From positions 1-7,648 of the forward strand of contig CANRAI010000058.1 of the NCBI GenBank assembly GCA_947628555.1: a DNA stretch of 7,648 nt, read 5' to 3'. Origin of the DNA: an uncultured Clostridia bacterium. GTDB taxonomy: Bacteria; Bacillota; Clostridia; Christensenellales; Borkfalkiaceae. This document shows positions 5,155-7,648 of this stretch, in pieces (positions within the stretch are counted from its first letter, which is position 1; every line of letters begins with the position of its first letter). The position numbers and the translations under genes are program-made. The notes beneath the pieces were generated by a model. It saw nothing but the letters and a program-made list of their open reading frames with translations. It did not search any database and had not been told where the DNA came from.

Positions 5155-5835
5155 ATGAACAAACGCATTTCCGCGCTCGCCGCAATTCTTCTTACAGTAG
5201 CGCTTTTCGTAACCCTGTTCGGCAATTTTTTCGGAGAACCTTTACTCTCCTTTGCGGACGGCGGTAAGGTGATTTACCTTACTTTCGACGACGGCCCGAG
5301 CGACAGGGTCACTCCGAAAATTCTCGACGTTCTGAAAAAAGAAGGCGTGCCCGCAACCTTTTTCATAGTCGGCGCACAGGCGAAAAACAGAAAAGAAGTG
5401 CTTAAAAGGGAGCACTCCGAGGGGCACACGCTGGCGGTGCACTCCTATTCGCACAAGTACAGCGAAATTTATTCGTCCCCGGCGGCGCTCCTTAAAGATA
5501 TAGAGAAGTGCAACGAGACGATTTGCAGCGTTACGGGGGAATTTTCGCATTTTTACCGTTTTCCGGGCGGCAGCTTTACCGTTTCGCCGCAGCTTTTAAG
5601 GGCGGTTGCCGAAAGAGGCTATATTTCAGTGGACTGGAACGCCTCTTTCCGCGACAGCGAAATTAAAAACGCCTCTGCCGAGGATTTATACTGCGCGGCA
5701 GTGGCGACGGTGGCCAACCCAAAAAAAATAGTTATGCTTGCACACGATTCGACGGACAAGTCAGAAACAGCCGCGGCGCTTGAAAAGGTGATAAAACACT
5801 TCAAAAGCTTGGGCTACGAATTTAAAAAGTTTTAA
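5155..5835 (+). CDS. NodB-type polysaccharide deacetylase (carbohydrate esterase family 4)
   Basis: A 226-residue enzyme with an N-terminal signal or anchor segment (hydrophobic about residues 6-23, possible cleavage after SFA near 34) and one NodB domain (about 38-224). All five family motifs are visible: TFDDGP (43-48, Asp45 catalytic base and Asp46 metal ligand), HSYSH (96-100, metal-binding His96 and His100), RFPGGS (135-140), VDW (159-161) and LAHD (195-198, catalytic His197). It should therefore be an active metal-dependent N- or O-deacetylase of an extracytoplasmic glycan such as peptidoglycan. The size and single-domain layout fit the PdaA/PdaB group of sporulation deacetylases, and the adjacent spoIIA operon agrees, but vegetative peptidoglycan deacetylases look alike, so I give no gene symbol. 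The ATG has only a weak ribosome-binding site (TTAAGA). It is convergent with sigF, 58 bp away. Confidence 0.92.
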   Translation: MNKRISALAAILLTVALFVTLFGNFFGEPLLSFADGGKVIYLTFDDGPSDRVTPKILDVLKKEGVPATFFIVGAQAKNRKEVLKREHSEGHTLAVHSYSHKYSEIYSSPAALLKDIEKCNETICSVTGEFSHFYRFPGGSFTVSPQLLRAVAERGYISVDWNASFRDSEIKNASAEDLYCAAVATVANPKKIVMLAHDSTDKSETAAALEKVIKHFKSLGYEFKKF

Positions 5836-5892
5836 ACTCTTTAAGAAGCGGAACCTTACGAAGGCAAAGTTAACCCATTATGAACATTTCAT

Positions 5893-5906
5893 TTTAACCG
5901 GTTAAA
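5893..5906. repeat. 14-bp perfect palindrome over the sigF stop codon
   Basis: TTTAACCGGTTAAA is perfectly self-complementary and includes the TAA stop of sigF on the minus strand. It lies in the convergent gap between sigF and the deacetylase gene. With no loop and no T-tract it is not a normal terminator. Its bases also encode the last residues of sigma-F (Leu-Thr-Gly), so it may have no separate role. Confidence 0.4.
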
Positions 5907-6619
5907 TCCCTTCGGAAAGCCCGCATTATCCTGTTCTCTATGCGGGATACCTGCACCTGCGAAACGCCCAACATTCCCGCAACCTCGCTTTGGGTCATAT
6001 CGCGGAAATAGCGCAAAATTATTACCTTGCGGTCGCGCTCGGGAAGCCCATCTATCGCCGTCCTGAGTTGAAGAGCGTCAATTATCTCCTCCTGTCTGTC
6101 CTCTACGGGCAATTTTTCCAAAAGTTCCTGCCCCTTCTCGTCCTTATAATCGCCGCGCTCGTAAATAGACACGGGCATCCGCGTAGAGCCCATGGTGAAC
6201 ACGACTTCGCTTTCGGGCATATCGAATTCTTTTGAAATTATTTTCAGGCTGGGCTGAGAACCGTGTTCGGAGGCGTATTTTTCCACGAACAGATTTATCT
6301 GTTTTGCGCGGTTTTTTATTGCGCGGGACACCTTAATACTGCCGTCGTCGCGCATAAAACGCTTTATCTCCCCCGCTATCATGGGCACGGCGTACGTTGA
6401 AAAACGCACTCCGAAACTTTCGTCGAAGCCGTTGATGGCTTTCAAAAGCCCCATGCATGCAAGCTGGTATAAATCGTCGTACTCCACTCCCTTGTTAAGG
6501 TAGCGCCGCACTATCGATTTCATTAAGTTTGTATTCATTATCAAAAGCGTTTCTTTTGCGTCCGAATCGCCGTCCTTTGCCCTGCGTATTAAGTCGTTCG
6601 TCTCATCGACGTCAAGCAT
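5894..6619 (-). CDS. sigF: RNA polymerase sporulation sigma factor sigma-F
   Basis: A 241-residue sigma-70 family protein of the SigF/SigG type and the third gene of the spoIIA operon. Region 2 (about 25-95) contains DDLYQLACMGLLKAINGFD, then VRFSTYAVPMIAGEIKRFMR and the -10 recognition stretch DDGSIKVSR. Region 3 follows (about 100-150). Region 4 (about 186-237) has a helix-turn-helix, TQSEVAGMLGVSQVQVSRIE. It directs the first forespore-specific transcription once released from SpoIIAB. The protein is slightly shorter at its N-terminus than the 255-residue Bacillus subtilis protein. The ATG overlaps the end of spoIIAB by 8 bp (ATGCTTGA) with GTGGAG just before it, so the two are translationally coupled. 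The stop lies in a palindrome, and no clear terminator follows. Confidence 0.97.
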   Translation of the reverse strand: MLDVDETNDLIRRAKDGDSDAKETLLIMNTNLMKSIVRRYLNKGVEYDDLYQLACMGLLKAINGFDESFGVRFSTYAVPMIAGEIKRFMRDDGSIKVSRAIKNRAKQINLFVEKYASEHGSQPSLKIISKEFDMPESEVVFTMGSTRMPVSIYERGDYKDEKGQELLEKLPVEDRQEEIIDALQLRTAIDGLPERDRKVIILRYFRDMTQSEVAGMLGVSQVQVSRIENRIMRAFRRDLTG

Positions 6620-7049
6620 TCTCCACTTCCGGTTTAAAACATTTTGACATATAGACGACCGTGCCTTCGCCCTTTACGGAATTTACGCTGAATTCGTCCA
6701 TGAAGGTCTGCATTATGGTGAAACCCATGCCGCTGCGCTCGTCGGAAGGCTGCGATGTGTAAAAGGGCTGAACGGCTTTTTCGACGTCCTCGATGCCCTG
6801 TCCCGAATCGCTTACCTTTATATGTAATTTGTTATCCTCTATTTCACATTCGACGGTGACAAGCCCCGCCGTATCTCTGTAAGCATGGACGGTGCAGTTC
6901 GTAACCGCCTCGGATACGGCGGTTTTTACGTCCGAAAGGTCGGAGAGAGAAGGATTTAACTCCACGCAAAACGCGGCTACCGCGTCGCGCGCAAACGCCT
7001 GGTTGCGGGGATAAGAATAGAATTGAAGTTTCAGATAATTTTTGGTCAT
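6612..7049 (-). CDS. spoIIAB: Anti-sigma-F factor and serine kinase SpoIIAB
   Basis: A 145-residue GHKL-fold kinase that binds and inhibits sigma-F and phosphorylates SpoIIAA. The N-box SEAVTNCTVHAY carries Glu47 and Asn51 (equivalent to catalytic Glu46 and Mg-binding Asn50 of B. subtilis). The G1 box is DSGQGI (81-86). QPFYTSQPSDERSGMGFTIM (94-113) contains the ATP lid and the G2 box. Length and motif order match the family fully. The ATG lies 10 bp after the spoIIAA stop, with AAGAGGAG three bases before the start codon, and the last 8 bp overlap sigF. This close packing keeps kinase, substrate and sigma factor in fixed ratio. The three-residue gap between ribosome-binding site and ATG is short but no better start exists. 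Confidence 0.97.
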   Translation of the reverse strand: MTKNYLKLQFYSYPRNQAFARDAVAAFCVELNPSLSDLSDVKTAVSEAVTNCTVHAYRDTAGLVTVECEIEDNKLHIKVSDSGQGIEDVEKAVQPFYTSQPSDERSGMGFTIMQTFMDEFSVNSVKGEGTVVYMSKCFKPEVENA

Positions 7050-7059
7050 ATACTCCTCT

Positions 7060-7371
7060 TTATTCGGCTTTGGGGATAAGCGAATATATTCCGCTTAAAT
7101 TAAGTATTTTGTCCGCGGCGAAGTTGGGCTTTTGGATGAACACGGGAATATTCATTTTCGCCGCCTTTTTGTAGCGGCCGATTAAAAAACCTATGCCCGT
7201 AGAATCCATAAACGCCACGCCGGACAGATTTATCACTATTCTTTTAGCCGAAAGATTTTCGTCTATCAGCCTGTCGCAGCGGGCGCGGGCTTCGCGCGAG
7301 GAACATTCGTCCATCTCTCCCGCCAAACTGAGGTACAGCGTGTTTGCCTGTAAATACCCCGTGACTGTCAT
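7060..7371 (-). CDS. spoIIAA: Anti-sigma-F factor antagonist SpoIIAA
   Basis: A single STAS domain of 103 residues. The phosphorylation loop FMDSTGIGFLIGRYK (54-68) has Ser57 at the place of Ser58 in B. subtilis SpoIIAA. Dephosphorylated by SpoIIE in the forespore, it binds SpoIIAB and frees sigma-F. The C-terminal tail is about 14 residues shorter than the 117-residue B. subtilis protein, ending just after the last helix (LNLSGIYSLIPKAE). The start is supported by GGAG eight bases upstream of the ATG. It is the first gene of the operon. The identity as SpoIIAA, rather than another anti-anti-sigma factor, rests on the two following genes. I find no convincing sigma-H promoter upstream. Confidence 0.96.
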   Translation of the reverse strand: MTVTGYLQANTLYLSLAGEMDECSSREARARCDRLIDENLSAKRIVINLSGVAFMDSTGIGFLIGRYKKAAKMNIPVFIQKPNFAADKILNLSGIYSLIPKAE

Positions 7372-7513
7372 TTTTTACGCTCCGTGGTTTTTTACTGATA
7401 ATACAGCAAAGAGCGGATAAAAAATTGCGATTTTGTGCAACTTTCTGCAATGTTTTGTCGGTTATTTTTTATCAAAATGTTTATAAAAAAATAGGAAAAA
7501 ACAGAAAAATTAC
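7372..7513. other. AT-rich divergent intergenic region between spoIIAA and tRNA(CAT)
   Basis: No gene is visible. Toward spoIIAA it should hold the operon promoter, but no close match to the sigma-H consensus is seen. The word TGCAA occurs at 7436-7440 and again at 7446-7450, exactly one helical turn apart. The second copy (GCAAT, 7447-7451) also forms a 5-bp inverted repeat with ATTGC at 7424-7428. Toward the tRNA there is the A-rich block described separately. Confidence 0.4.
7474..7494 (+). promoter_or_regulatory. A-rich upstream block of the tRNA(CAT) promoter
   Basis: AAAATGTTTAT is followed by seven A and TAG. It is a near copy of the block at 2639-2663 and sits at the same 20-bp distance from the -35 box. 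A role as UP element or shared regulatory site is inferred. Confidence 0.35.
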
Positions 7514-7542
7514 TTGACAAAACGCTATGGGTATATTATTAT
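7514..7542 (+). promoter_or_regulatory. Sigma-A promoter of tRNA(CAT)
   Basis: A perfect TTGACA (7514-7519) and TATTAT (7537-7542, five of six) are 17 bp apart. Transcription should begin near 7549, about 30 bases before the tRNA, a normal leader length in contrast to that of tRNA-Glu. Confidence 0.8.
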
Positions 7543-7579
7543 ATTTAAGCATTGTGCAAGAGGCGATTAACCTTTTTAA

Positions 7580-7648
7580 GGGACTTTAGCTCAGTTGGTT
7601 AGAGCGGTCGGCTCATAACCGATTGGTCCGCGGTTCGAGTCCGTGAAG
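7580..7648 (+). tRNA. tRNA with CAT anticodon (elongator Met or Ile2), cut by window end
   Basis: The 5' acceptor strand is GGGACTT (7580-7586), then TA, D-stem GCTC/GAGC, anticodon stem GTCGG/CCGAT with loop CTCATAA (7612-7618), and T-arm CGCGG-TTCGAGT-CCGTG. The sequence stops three bases into the 3' acceptor strand (AAG), which pairs as expected. The anticodon 7614-7616 is CAT. It lacks the three G-C pairs of initiator tRNA in the anticodon stem, so it is elongator tRNA-Met or the tRNA-Ile whose C34 is changed to lysidine. More tRNA genes may follow. Confidence 0.93.

Noticed and set aside
5836..5893. Possible terminator between the deacetylase gene and sigF
   Set aside because: Only a 4-bp CCTT/AAGG stem without a T-tract is present on either strand, so I cannot support a terminator call.
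7456..7462. Possible Spo0A box TGTCGGT upstream of spoIIAA
   Set aside because: Only five of seven positions fit TGNCGAA, which is expected by chance in a region of this size.
7580..7648. Initiator tRNA-Met
   Set aside because: The anticodon stem is GTCGG/CCGAT and lacks the three consecutive G-C pairs that mark initiators. The visible acceptor bases also pair normally.

Overview
The window looks like chromosomal DNA from an endospore-forming member of the Firmicutes (Clostridia-like). The main evidence is a complete spoIIA operon (spoIIAA, spoIIAB, sigF). AT-rich intergenic DNA with consensus sigma-A promoters, a CCA-encoding tRNA gene and strong Shine-Dalgarno sequences agree with this. 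I see no phage, insertion sequence, CRISPR array or plasmid signature. Coding DNA is moderately GC-rich with heavy use of GCG, GCC and CGC codons, while the gaps are strongly AT-rich. I cannot name the genus.

Layout. (1) Positions 1-2547, minus strand: two ABC half-exporter genes overlap by 11 bp. The second one is cut by the window start. They are driven by a perfect TTGACA-17-TATAAT promoter. The complete half has a degenerate ATPase site (Asp for the catalytic Glu, Gln for the switch His), which marks it as one half of a heterodimeric exporter. (2) Positions 2548-3168: a divergent, AT-rich gap. It holds a plus-strand promoter, an unusually long structured leader of about 170 nt, a tRNA-Glu(CTC) gene and two strong hairpins. 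(3) Positions 3169-4296, minus: a rhodanese domain fused to a TtcA-type tRNA thiolase. Its promoter lies inside the longest open frame, so translation probably starts at a GTG at 4296. (4) Positions 4390-5835, plus: a membrane-anchored, possibly SPOR-like protein of unknown function, then a secreted or anchored NodB-type polysaccharide deacetylase. (5) Positions 5894-7371, minus: the spoIIA operon, convergent with the deacetylase gene. (6) Positions 7372-7648: an intergenic region with a good sigma-A promoter, followed by a CAT-anticodon tRNA cut by the window end.

How the parts relate. SpoIIAA, SpoIIAB and sigma-F form the partner-switching module that starts forespore-specific transcription. 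The neighbouring deacetylase and SPOR-like protein would fit envelope or cortex remodelling during sporulation, but that link rests on context only. The rhodanese-TtcA fusion probably acts on tRNA. The two tRNA promoters share an A-rich upstream block at exactly the same distance from the -35 box. I found no clearly new multi-gene system. The best leads are that shared promoter block, the structured tRNA leader, the rhodanese-TtcA fusion with its revised start, and the SPOR-like protein.
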